Positions 56,541-64,000 of a stretch of 64,000 bases of DNA are shown piece after piece. Made by a program: the position numbers and the translations under genes. Location of the stretch: NCBI RefSeq assembly GCF_022376295.1, contig NZ_CP060140.1:1430356-1494355 (forward strand), read 5' to 3'. Source of the DNA: Nodularia sphaerocarpa UHCC 0038. GTDB lineage: Bacteria > Cyanobacteriota > Cyanobacteriia > Cyanobacteriales > Nostocaceae. The notes beneath the pieces are model-generated. The model saw only the letters and a list, made by a program, of their open reading frames with translations, did no database searches and had not been told where the DNA came from. Numbering within the stretch: the stretch's first letter is position 1; every line of letters begins with the position of its first letter.

Positions 56541-56703
56541 ATTTTTACTTCCTAGCCTTGCTTGATTGTCAGCTAAGAAATAGGCTGAGATCATACAGCA
56601 GTTTTATTGAGATCAACTTCAGATTCATCTGTGGTTCATTATTCTTTGTACTACATTCGCTGGGAAACTGCTGTAGATATTTGCCCAATTATCTAAATAG
56701 TTT

Positions 56704-57255
56704 ATGGCTAAAGTGTTTGACTGTATTACTGAAGAATTGCAAGAATTTATTGCTAGTCAACAGATTTTTTTTGTTGGTTCTGCACCTCTGAGCGCTACAG
56801 GTCATGTTAACCTGTCTCCTAAGGGGTTGGAATCTTTTCGCATCCTCTCGGCTCATCAAGTAGCTTACCTGGATCTTACAGGTAGTGGTAACGAAGTTTC
56901 AGCCCACTTGCAGGAAAATGGGCGAATCACTTTCATGTTTTGTGCCTTTGAGGAACCCCCACGTATCTTGCGCCTCTACGGTCAGGGATATACAATTTTA
57001 CCAAGTCACCCTGACTGGAACAGTTTGTACTCTTTATTTCCCCAGATACCAGGAACTCGTCAAATTATTGTCGCTGATATTGAACGGGTGCAAACTTCTT
57101 GTGGTATGGGTGTCCCACTCTATGAATATAAGGGTCAAAGGCAGTCTTTGGTTAACTGGGCAAGTAAAAAAGGTGAACAGGGAATCCAAGAATATCAACA
57201 ACAAAAGAATATAATCAGCATTGATGGTTTATCAACTCCACTGAATAAGTCTTGA
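56704..57255 (+). CDS. Pyridoxamine 5'-phosphate oxidase family flavoprotein
   Basis: 183 residues with the split-barrel FMN-binding pattern: FFVGSAPLSATGHVNLSPKG, VAYLDLTGSGNEV, GRITFMFCAFEEPPRILRLYG, then a Cys in QTSCGMGVP. The family includes FMN- or F420-dependent oxidoreductases; the substrate is unknown. It lies 57 bp before purT and may be co-transcribed with it. Confidence 0.82.
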   Translation: MAKVFDCITEELQEFIASQQIFFVGSAPLSATGHVNLSPKGLESFRILSAHQVAYLDLTGSGNEVSAHLQENGRITFMFCAFEEPPRILRLYGQGYTILPSHPDWNSLYSLFPQIPGTRQIIVADIERVQTSCGMGVPLYEYKGQRQSLVNWASKKGEQGIQEYQQQKNIISIDGLSTPLNKS

Positions 57256-57311
57256 GAAAATTTACAAGTTTTTCATGACCGTAAATATCTAAAATTAATT
57301 GGGATAAATTC

Positions 57312-58481
57312 ATGAATAATTCAATTAAGCTCCCCCAAAAATTAATGCTGTTGGGTTCAGGCGAACTCGGCAAGGAATTTGTGATTGCTGCTCAACGTCT
57401 GGGTAATTATGTGATTGCTGTTGACCGCTACGCCAATGCTCCAGCTATGCAGGTGGCTGATTGTTCTGAAGTAATTTCGATGCTGAGTGCTGATGAATTA
57501 GAAGCTATTGTAAATAAGCATAAGCCTGATTTTATTATACCAGAAATTGAAGCGATTAGAACAGAAAAGTTACTGGAATTTGAACAACGCGGGATAACTG
57601 TCATCCCCACGGCGGCGGCAACTAACTATACCATGAATCGCGATAGAATCAGGGAATTAGCATATCAAGAGTTAGGCATTAGAACTGCTAAATATGGTTA
57701 TGCTTCTACTTTAGAAGAATTGATTGCTGTTTCTGAGCAAATTGGTTTTCCTAATGTTGTCAAACCTGTGATGTCTTCTTCTGGTAAAGGTCAATCTGTT
57801 CTCCAAGTTCAGGGTGAAGTTGAGGAGGCTTGGAATTATGCGATCGCCAATTCTAGAGGTGATAGTCAAAAAGTAATTGTTGAAGAATTTATTAACTTTG
57901 AAATAGAGATAACTTTACTAACCATTAAGCAGTGGAATGCACCGACTATTTTCTGTTCTCCTATTGGTCATCGTCAAGAAAGAGGCGATTATCAAGAGTC
58001 TTGGCAACCAGCAGGTATTGCTGAAGACAAAATATTAGAAGCTCAAGCCATAGCTACTAAAGTTACCGATGCTTTGGGGGGAGCAGGAATATTTGGTGTA
58101 GAGTTTTTTATCACCAAGGATGAAGTGATTTTTTCCGAACTTTCTCCCAGACCCCATGATACTGGAATGGTAACATTAATCTCGCAAAATCTCAATGAAT
58201 TTGAATTACATTTACGGGCTATTTTAGGTTTACCAATTCCGCATATAGAACTGTTGGGGGCTTCAGCTAGTGCAGTAATTTTAGCTGATAAAAAGTCTGA
58301 TACGGTGGCTTTTACAGGTGTCGCTGAGGCTTTATCCGTTACTAATGTAGATATTAAACTATTTGGCAAACCTAGCGCTCATCCTTATCGGCGTATGGGG
58401 GTGGCTTTGGCTAAGGGTGATCATATTTTGGAGGCGCGGGAGAAGGCTAAAAGGGCTGCTAATCAGGTGAAGATGATTTAA
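57312..58481 (+). CDS. purT: Formate-dependent phosphoribosylglycinamide formyltransferase
   Basis: 389 residues of the ATP-grasp family. LLGSGELGKEFVIAAQRLG opens the N-domain, PVMSSSGKGQS is the ATP lid, and VFSELSPRPHDTGMVT (read as IFSELSPRPHDTGMV) is the metal/GAR site. It formylates GAR with formate and ATP in purine synthesis. Confidence 0.95.
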   Translation: MNNSIKLPQKLMLLGSGELGKEFVIAAQRLGNYVIAVDRYANAPAMQVADCSEVISMLSADELEAIVNKHKPDFIIPEIEAIRTEKLLEFEQRGITVIPTAAATNYTMNRDRIRELAYQELGIRTAKYGYASTLEELIAVSEQIGFPNVVKPVMSSSGKGQSVLQVQGEVEEAWNYAIANSRGDSQKVIVEEFINFEIEITLLTIKQWNAPTIFCSPIGHRQERGDYQESWQPAGIAEDKILEAQAIATKVTDALGGAGIFGVEFFITKDEVIFSELSPRPHDTGMVTLISQNLNEFELHLRAILGLPIPHIELLGASASAVILADKKSDTVAFTGVAEALSVTNVDIKLFGKPSAHPYRRMGVALAKGDHILEAREKAKRAANQVKMI

Positions 58482-58490
58482 TTTTTTTTA

Positions 58491-58532
58491 ACGCAGAGGA
58501 ACGCAAAGAAAATCGCAAAGGGGCGCGGAGGG
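58491..58532. repeat. GCAGAGG-type repeat downstream of purT
   Basis: AACGCAGAGGAACGCAAAG then GGGGCGCGGAGGG. The next ~180 bp (58533-58712) are AT-rich without a gene. Confidence 0.6.
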
Positions 58533-58712
58533 TTTGGTTTTAGATTTACTCAGTTTGTTTATTTTGTGGAATATCCTATTTTGACAGTGTATGTAAAAGC
58601 AAAAGCAACGTCAAATTCAAATTTGGTTGTGGAACTTTTTACCTGAATTTGCAGGTCTTTTTTTCCACAGCCCTGATCAATTAATTTCTTCGTTGCGCTG
58701 AACTCAGTCTTA

Positions 58713-58885
58713 GAGGTTGTTTGAAAAGTTTTGGGCGAATATAATTCGCTACTACACAGGCCAAGTCCACCTGCGTGGACTGATTAAAAATCAAGGTTTG
58801 TAACCCGCGCAGGCGGGTTTAGTTTGTGTAGCCGCGACTTCTAGTCGCCAGGGCTAGTAATAATCGATACTTTACAAACATCCTC
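58713..58885. mobile_element. MITE-like element with 17-bp inverted termini
   Basis: GAGGTTGTTTGAAAAGT and ACTTTACAAACATCCTC are complementary at 15 of 17 positions and enclose 173 bp flanked by TTA on both sides. The interior carries AACCCGCGCAGGCGGGTT and CGCGACTTCTAGTCGCCAGG, a hairpin repeat also seen at 9525-9632. Confidence 0.7.
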
Positions 58886-58920
58886 TTAAGGATAGCTATC
58901 AAAAAGAGAGTTGACATTCC

Positions 58921-60054
58921 ATGCATACAACTAAAGTAATTGTCTCATTAACTGCCATTCTTGCCTCTAGTCTCATGTCTTGTGCATCTTTCACAGAGTC
59001 GAAATTATCTCAATCTTTGCAAACACCCGACTCTAGTAATACTGAAACTTCTCCCCCAAAACCCCAGCCAGAGTTAACACCAGATAGCACATCTCCGGTT
59101 TCTGATAAAAGTAGCCCCACATCAGAAACTATTTTGAATGAGGTGATTAGCCGTCAGAAAAGTTTACAGGTTTGCAATTTTGAGTTTGATTCAGAGGCAG
59201 CACGGAAATCCTCACAAGTCTATACTAATAATCAGGGTCAGCACCTAGTACAGCTACTTTGTTTTATGGCTGCTTATCAGGGCGCATTCACTTTTCTGGA
59301 AGTAGATACCACCCAGCCGGAACTTAAAATTAAGCCTCTAGAATTAGAAGTTGCTGGATTTCCGCAATTTGACTCCAAGACAAAGATTCTATCCAACGCT
59401 TATAAATTTACTGGCGCTGGGACTTGTATTCAAGAAACTCAACACTATTGGAATGGTGACGGACTCAGGTTAGTTAGTTCTCAGCTAATAGATCAAGTCC
59501 CTAATGGTTGTCAAGAAGCAGGCGCGCGATCGCCCTCAGCCAACCAGCTAATCACTCCTAAAAATGTCGGTTCTGCTAAACTTAGTATGACTTTAGGAGA
59601 ACTTAAACAAGTTTTAGGTGAGGGTGCAACATTTGAACCAACTCCTCTGGGGGTTGATGCAGGAGAAGGAATTAAGGTAACTCAGGATGGAAATGTGCAG
59701 TACCTGTTGGGTTTCGCACAGGGAAAGCCCATCACAAATAACTCTCAAATTACCATGATTACAGTTGAGAACCCCAATTACAGAACAAGTGCTGGGGTAG
59801 GCGCAGGTACTCCACTTAAAGAAGCGATTACAGCCTACGGACAGGCGACTTTATCCTACAACTTAAATAATGAAGGACGAGAGTATATTAAATTTGCACG
59901 GGGACTAGGTGCAGATACAGGGGTATTAATCAGATCGAATCAGTGGACAATTACAGAATTTGCTGGAATTTATCCTGACCCCCAAAGTGAATTCAACCAA
60001 ACCCAAAAGTACCAAGATCATGCAGCTATTGGTTCAATTACCATTAGGCAGTGA
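58921..60054 (+). CDS. Lipoprotein of unknown function
   Basis: 377 residues with a lipoprotein signal (VSLTAILASSLMSCA, lipobox LMSC, Cys near residue 20). A Pro/Ser/Thr-rich linker (residues ~35-75) and a soluble domain with three or four Cys follow. The second half (LGELKQVLGEGATFEP, VGAGTPLKEAITAYGQATL) has repeat-like strand-helix units seen in envelope proteins that sense or bind ligands. No specific family is recognised. Confidence 0.7.
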   Translation: MHTTKVIVSLTAILASSLMSCASFTESKLSQSLQTPDSSNTETSPPKPQPELTPDSTSPVSDKSSPTSETILNEVISRQKSLQVCNFEFDSEAARKSSQVYTNNQGQHLVQLLCFMAAYQGAFTFLEVDTTQPELKIKPLELEVAGFPQFDSKTKILSNAYKFTGAGTCIQETQHYWNGDGLRLVSSQLIDQVPNGCQEAGARSPSANQLITPKNVGSAKLSMTLGELKQVLGEGATFEPTPLGVDAGEGIKVTQDGNVQYLLGFAQGKPITNNSQITMITVENPNYRTSAGVGAGTPLKEAITAYGQATLSYNLNNEGREYIKFARGLGADTGVLIRSNQWTITEFAGIYPDPQSEFNQTQKYQDHAAIGSITIRQ

Positions 60055-60095
60055 TAAAAAATGGTAGTTTCTTCAATGGGCAGTATTTCTTTCTT

Positions 60096-60124
60096 CCTTT
60101 GCGCCTTTGCGCCTTTGCGTGAGA
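60096..60124. repeat. GCAGAGG-type repeat downstream of the lipoprotein gene
   Basis: CCTTTGCGCCTTTGCGCCTT, the inverted CGCAAAGG form of the repeat. Confidence 0.6.
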
Positions 60125-60173
60125 TATAAAGATGTGGTTCATTTAGCTGAAAATCGCTGTAAATGTAGTGACT

Positions 60174-61691
60174 TTAAGCATTATTCAACCCCAAATCTAC
60201 AGCTATGCGATGGGCGCAAGCAAAACCAGAAAAAGCCACCGCGTTTAACCCCTGTCCAGGAAAAGTACTGTCCCCCACACAATAAAGTCCGGGAATGGCT
60301 GTACGATTAAATGGCATACTTAATAATCCCCGTAACTTGCGCCGAGGAATTGGACCATAAGTACCGTCCTCACGCCCTAAAAAGCGTTGATGGGTGCGGG
60401 GTGTCCCCACTTCTAAATAATCTAAGCCAGCATCTAAACCCGGAAAAATCTGTTCTAGTCGGTCGATAATTTGCCAAGCTGCTGCTTCTTTCTTCGCTTC
60501 ATACTCACTGGGGGACATTCCTTGCCAATCATCAATCCAGTTAGGTGTAAAGGCATGAATGATATGATATCCCTCTGGTGCTAAATCTGGATCAAGCAAT
60601 GTGGGAATGGAAACGAAAAGTGTGCCTGCTGGTGCTGTCATTTGTTGCCAATCTTCCAGAATTATATGATGGCATTCTGTCCCATGAGGCAATACTGCTG
60701 CTTCTACTCCTATATGCAAACTCAGAAAACTGGGCGACTTTTCATAGCTTTGTTGCCATTTTCTTTCATTAGCTGGTGTTTTCTCTACAGGTAATAATTT
60801 TGTAAAAGTATCCCAACGTGTGGCATTAGAAACTATCCGTTGACCACGATAAATTTTACCATTAGCTAACTGCACACCGACGGCTTGACCCTTTTCTGTG
60901 ATGATTTTTGTGACTCTGGCTTGGTACTCAATCTTACCTCCAGCTTTTTCTAAACCTGCTACTAATTTTTGGGCAATTTGTCCTACGCCGCCTTTGGGAT
61001 AGTGAACTCCGCCATAATGCCTATCTGAAAACACCATCCCGGCATTAATCATGGGGGTCATGTCAGCAGTTACAACTGACCAGCAATAACATTCTATATC
61101 AATAAATTTCAATAATTCCGGGTCTTTGATATAGCGTCGCGCTACATCCCCGACATTTTGAGGGAGGTATTTGACTAAACCCAGACAGGCTAAAGGATGC
61201 TGCAAAAATGTCCGCAGCAAATACCGAGGTTCTTCTAGTGACAGCAAATCCATGCTGTTGAGACAGTTAAATACTTTCCAGCACTCGTCATAAAAGCGAC
61301 GAATCCCTGTTTCTTCATGGGGAAAATAAGCAATAAGATTTTGTAAGAATTTCTCATAAACTCGCTCAACTTTTAAGTTTAATTGGTTGGGCAAGTGATA
61401 GTGAATCTGTACAGGATCAAGAATTGTTTCTTGGCTGACGTTCACAGCGTCGAGAGCGCGGGTGAGTAAGTTGGTTGTACCTTTTTCGCCAAATCCGAAA
61501 ATCATTGAGGCTCCAACGTCAAATCGATAACCCTGGCGTTCAAAATAGCCGGAACTACCTCCTGGAATTAAATAGCTTTCTAGTACCAGGACTTGAGCGC
61601 CTTTGGCTGCTAGCTGGGTTGCTGTGACTAAACCGCCAATTCCAGAGCCAATCACAATTACATCAAATGCAGGATTCAGGGATGGAGACAT
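60174..61691 (-). CDS. crtH: Carotenoid (prolycopene) isomerase
   Basis: 505 residues, FAD-dependent. The Rossmann start is DVIVIGSGIGGLVTATQLAA, then PGGSSGYFERQGYRFDVGAS. The C-terminal FAD motif is GLYCVGDSTFPGQGLNAVAF. This is the CrtISO/CrtH type, which converts tetra-cis-lycopene to all-trans-lycopene in thylakoid membranes. It is separated from upp by a gap that holds a candidate small RNA. Confidence 0.9.
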   Translation of the reverse strand: MSPSLNPAFDVIVIGSGIGGLVTATQLAAKGAQVLVLESYLIPGGSSGYFERQGYRFDVGASMIFGFGEKGTTNLLTRALDAVNVSQETILDPVQIHYHLPNQLNLKVERVYEKFLQNLIAYFPHEETGIRRFYDECWKVFNCLNSMDLLSLEEPRYLLRTFLQHPLACLGLVKYLPQNVGDVARRYIKDPELLKFIDIECYCWSVVTADMTPMINAGMVFSDRHYGGVHYPKGGVGQIAQKLVAGLEKAGGKIEYQARVTKIITEKGQAVGVQLANGKIYRGQRIVSNATRWDTFTKLLPVEKTPANERKWQQSYEKSPSFLSLHIGVEAAVLPHGTECHHIILEDWQQMTAPAGTLFVSIPTLLDPDLAPEGYHIIHAFTPNWIDDWQGMSPSEYEAKKEAAAWQIIDRLEQIFPGLDAGLDYLEVGTPRTHQRFLGREDGTYGPIPRRKLRGLLSMPFNRTAIPGLYCVGDSTFPGQGLNAVAFSGFACAHRIAVDLGLNNA

Positions 61692-61860
61692 AGGGGCAGA
61701 TGCTCAATAAAATTAACCAATATTTAGTATATTATCTAACTTTTTATTTAACTTAAATATAAGTAATTTATGGTTGATATTCCTGTATGCATTGCTATAT
61801 ATGGAATTGCTGGGTATTTAGCAGCCAAGATAATTGTCACAATTAAGTTTCCCAGTGGGA

Positions 61861-61902
61861 AAATAAAAAGAGGGACAAGCCTGCGACTGCTGGCTAATCC
61901 CG
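61861..61902 (-). terminator. Intrinsic terminator of the candidate small RNA
   Basis: GGGA..AGCC pairs with GGCT..TCCC around loop AGCAGTCGCA, followed by TCTTTTTATTTT on the minus strand. Confidence 0.65.
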
Positions 61903-61931
61903 TCTGCCGATCCTTAAAGAGAGGAGAACAC
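61861..61931 (-). ncRNA. Candidate ~70-nt small RNA between crtH and upp
   Basis: On the minus strand a promoter (TTGACA, 18 bases, TATATT) is followed about seven bases later by a sequence without a reading frame. It begins near GTGTTCTCCTCTCTTTAAGG and ends in a strong hairpin, GGGATTAGCC with GGCTTGTCCC, followed by TCTTTTTATTTT. The unpaired CUCCUCUC could pair with Shine-Dalgarno sequences. No annotated gene needs this terminator. The family is not recognised. Confidence 0.55.
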
Positions 61932-61938
61932 TAATAGC

Positions 61939-61968
61939 AATATAACTTTGATTGAGAATAAATGTCAA
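61939..61968 (-). promoter_or_regulatory. Sigma-70 promoter on the minus strand
   Basis: TTGACA at 61968-61963, 18 bases, TATATT at 61944-61939. It faces the candidate small RNA and, beyond its terminator, crtH. Confidence 0.6.
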
Positions 61969-62089
61969 CTAGTTGATGAAAATATTTTTCAACAATTTTG
62001 ATATGACTGTTTTTAGCTGTCAGCAGTACGCAAAGAAGGAGTATTATGATGTTTCAGTTCTCATCGAATAAAGTTGCCTATTTCCGGCT

Positions 62090-62740
62090 ATGACACCACA
62101 ACTGCGTGTTTATGTTCCTCCCCATCCCCTAATCAAGCACTGGCTGGCAGTTGCTCGTGATGCTGGCACACCTTCAGTATTATTTCGTAGTGCGATAACT
62201 GAGTTGGGAAGATGGCTGACTTACGAAGCAGCCAGAGAGTGGCTACCGACTCTGGAAACACAGGTGCAGAGTCCTTTGGATTCCTGTCCAGCGACTGTGA
62301 TTAACCCGGAAGTACCTGTGGCGGTTGTACCGATTCTCCGGGCGGGTCTAGGGTTACTAGAAGGGGCGCAGTCTTTGTTGCCTTTGGCTTCAATTTACCA
62401 TTTGGGCTTAGTCCGTAATGAAGAAACTCTCGAACCTTCTTGTTATTTGAATAAGTTACCGGAAAAATTTGACCCCCAAACCAGAGTTTTAATTACTGAT
62501 CCGATGTTAGCAACGGGGGGATCGATTATGTTTGCTATGGCAGAATTAATACAACGGGGTGTTGACCCGGCTTTGACACGAATCGTTTCTGTTGTGGCTG
62601 CACCGCCAGCTTTACAAAAACTGAGTGCTGCATATCCTGGTTTAAATGTTTACACGGCGACTATTGATGAAATAGTCAATGATCAGGGATATATTGTACC
62701 GGGTTTGGGAGATGCTGGCGATCGCATCTTTGGGACATAA
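62090..62740 (+). CDS. upp: Uracil phosphoribosyltransferase
   Basis: 216 residues. VVPILRAGLGLLEG, GLVRNEETLEPSCYLNKLP and the PRPP motif VLITDPMLATGGS are those of UPRT; the uracil-site region YIVPGLGDAGDRIFGT closes the protein. It salvages uracil to UMP. Confidence 0.96.
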   Translation: MTPQLRVYVPPHPLIKHWLAVARDAGTPSVLFRSAITELGRWLTYEAAREWLPTLETQVQSPLDSCPATVINPEVPVAVVPILRAGLGLLEGAQSLLPLASIYHLGLVRNEETLEPSCYLNKLPEKFDPQTRVLITDPMLATGGSIMFAMAELIQRGVDPALTRIVSVVAAPPALQKLSAAYPGLNVYTATIDEIVNDQGYIVPGLGDAGDRIFGT

Positions 62741-62814
62741 GTTAGTATCAGCTAGGGAAGGAAAATAGCTGAACTACATATAAAAGTTGCAAGATTTCTT
62801 CAAGGCGGTAATGT

Positions 62815-63165
62815 ATGAGTCAACGTGATGGTTTTGCTAGTGGCTTTTTAGCGGGGACGATTTTTGGTAGTATAGTCGGTGGTATTGTCGGGGCTGTGAT
62901 TGTTTCTCGACAAAATGAGCAATTGACAGCAGAAGAAGCCGAATTGACTAACGGTCAAGTGGGGACTAAAAAAGTATCTCCCAAACGCCGACAGATGTTC
63001 GCCTCGGAAGATGAGGCTATGGAAATTGAAACCGCCAGGCGATCGCTCGAAGATAAAATTGCCCAACTTAATGCCACAATTGATGAAGTGAGACAGGAAC
63101 TGGGAAATGTCAACGGCACTTCCATCCAGTCAGTTAATGATCGTTCCCTCACCCAAGATTCTTGA
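62815..63165 (+). CDS. Small membrane protein with coiled-coil tail
   Basis: 116 residues. A glycine-zipper membrane helix (FLAGTIFGSIVGGIVGAVIV, about residues 11-30) is followed by a basic stretch (KKVSPKRRQMF) and a helical tail (ARRSLEDKIAQLNATIDEVR). This resembles YtxH-like cyanobacterial membrane proteins of unknown role. It sits 127 bp ahead of the YggT gene and may share its transcript. Confidence 0.65.
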   Translation: MSQRDGFASGFLAGTIFGSIVGGIVGAVIVSRQNEQLTAEEAELTNGQVGTKKVSPKRRQMFASEDEAMEIETARRSLEDKIAQLNATIDEVRQELGNVNGTSIQSVNDRSLTQDS

Positions 63166-63292
63166 GGGTGATTTATCTTGAGCCGGGGTGCTAATAGTAG
63201 TTAATGCGGCAAACCGCACACTTCATCAGATGGACTCAATTAAAATCAATAATAAGACCGTTTTTGACACTTAGCAGGAAACCAACTTATCC

Positions 63293-63571
63293 ATGAATTT
63301 ACTGTTTACCACTTTAGCTACCTTTGTTCAGTTCTACAGCTACTTCCTCATTGCTCGAGTTTTGTTAACTTGGTTCCCCACAATCAATTGGTATAATCAG
63401 CCATTTGCCGCTTTGGCGCAGATAACTGATCCTTACCTCAATCTTTTCCGCTCAATTATTCCCCCATTGGGTGGTATGGATTTCTCTCCTATTTTAGCCT
63501 TCTTGGCACTGAATTTAGTAGGTGGCTTACTCAGCAGCCTAACTGCCCTTTCTTTTGCACAGGGTTTTTAG
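63293..63571 (+). CDS. YggT family membrane protein
   Basis: 92 residues with two membrane helices and the family signature LLTWFPTINWYNQPFAALAQ, ending with DPYLNLFRSIIPPLGGMDFS. In plants and cyanobacteria, YggT relatives (YlmG/CCB3) affect membrane protein assembly, division or cytochrome b6 heme attachment. Confidence 0.9.
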   Translation: MNLLFTTLATFVQFYSYFLIARVLLTWFPTINWYNQPFAALAQITDPYLNLFRSIIPPLGGMDFSPILAFLALNLVGGLLSSLTALSFAQGF

Positions 63572-63598
63572 TTTTAACTTTAACTCAATATAGGCTTT

Positions 63599-63724
63599 CG
63601 TAGAGACGTTTAGGGTAAAAATCGTCTCTACATTGCTTTATATAGGCAGTGGGGAGTAGTCTCGAACGTAGATCAAACACACAAAATCAAATCCTGTAGA
63701 GACGTTCTATGTCACGTCTCTAAA
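63599..63724. repeat. Two GTAGAGACGT inverted-repeat hairpins
   Basis: TAGAGACG...CGTCTCTA occurs at 63601-63630 and again at 63695-63722. They are imperfect copies of the palindrome inside the next element. Confidence 0.6.
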
Positions 63725-63772
63725 CTGTGGTATAATCAGTCCAAAAATTCTCTAATCAAGAATTAAGAATTA

Positions 63773-63883
63773 GGCATTGCTGATTTGAAATATGAATACG
63801 ATTTGTGATCATGTCAAAACCCCTGTAGAGACGTTCCATGGAACGTCTCTACATTTAAATTCATACTTGGTTTGAGCAACGCC
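63773..63883. mobile_element. MITE-like element with 8-bp target duplication
   Basis: The left end is GGCATTGCTGATTTGAAAT, and the right end reads inward as GGCGTTGCTCAAACCAAGT. AAGAATTA directly flanks both sides (63765 and 63884). The centre is a 28-bp perfect palindrome around CCATGG (63825-63852). Solo ends of the family occur at 29107 and 36443. Confidence 0.7.
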
Positions 63884-63916
63884 AAGAATTAAGCTGTTCC
63901 ACATTTAACTTGTATA

Positions 63917-63957
63917 ACATGGGCGGGCAAAGATGCCCACGCTACAAGAGTGTAATC
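63917..63957. repeat. Diverged GGGC..GCCC hairpin repeat, copy 3
   Basis: ATGGGCGGGCAAAGATGCCC then GCTACAAGAGTGTAAT. Related to the copies at 44615 and 44790. Confidence 0.5.
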
Positions 63958-64000
63958 TAATTTAAATATGCAAACTAGATGTTTTTCAGCTTACTTGCGA

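Overview
The window is chromosomal DNA of a filamentous, probably heterocyst-forming cyanobacterium (order Nostocales: Nostoc, Anabaena, Nodularia or a relative). The evidence is the cyanobacterial rRNA operon with tRNA-Ile and tRNA-Ala in the spacer, phylloquinone, cytochrome b6f (petL) and carotenoid isomerase (crtH) genes, sucrose synthase, many HIP1 octamers (GCGATCGC), and a dense load of short interspersed repeats and MITE-like elements. No phage, plasmid or CRISPR array was seen.

Layout. 1-4225 (minus): a BrxD-like P-loop ATPase cut by the left edge, a membrane/coiled-coil protein with a TerB-C-like end, and a DUF815 AAA ATPase, possibly one edge of a defence or stress island. 4284-4574: a TMEM14-like gene with two in-frame stops. 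5326-8127: an APH-fold kinase, a HopA1-family protein and a DHNA-CoA thioesterase in one tight operon. 8110-13406: phylloquinone genes menE, menC and menA (minus) and menF (plus).

13515-22643 is the most distinctive region. An ECF-type sigma factor overlaps a DUF1822 gene and is followed by a CHAT protease fused to a membrane domain and a CPBP membrane protease. After these come small membrane and secreted proteins, one of them a seven-bladed WD40 propeller. The same promoter-like element, GCAGCAC then 15 bases then CGTA, precedes the sigma gene and three downstream genes at exactly the same internal spacing. This suggests a self-regulated local regulon. Two secreted-protein genes also share a duplicated promoter, leader and signal peptide joined to unrelated mature parts.

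22687-36325: a 58-residue protein, a GH65/beta-phosphoglucomutase fusion with sucrose synthase, a Uma2 nuclease, cobL, and a cobalamin riboswitch leading into cobG-cobH-cobI-cobJ. 36790-42244 (minus): the rRNA operon with its promoter and terminator. 42355-63571 is mainly housekeeping: nadC, argS, the 2-oxoglutarate decarboxylase / succinic semialdehyde dehydrogenase pair of the cyanobacterial TCA bypass, petL, aroB, an ACC-deaminase-like PLP enzyme, purT, crtH, upp and a YggT protein. Mixed in are an LRAT-like cysteine enzyme overlapping a 58-residue partner, several orphan small proteins, and a candidate small RNA between crtH and upp with its own promoter and terminator.

At least nine MITE-like elements are recognisable from terminal inverted repeats, some with target duplications. 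Several repeats have altered coding sequences: an in-frame insertion in menE, repeat-encoded tails on menI and Uma2, and a repeat at the start of menC.
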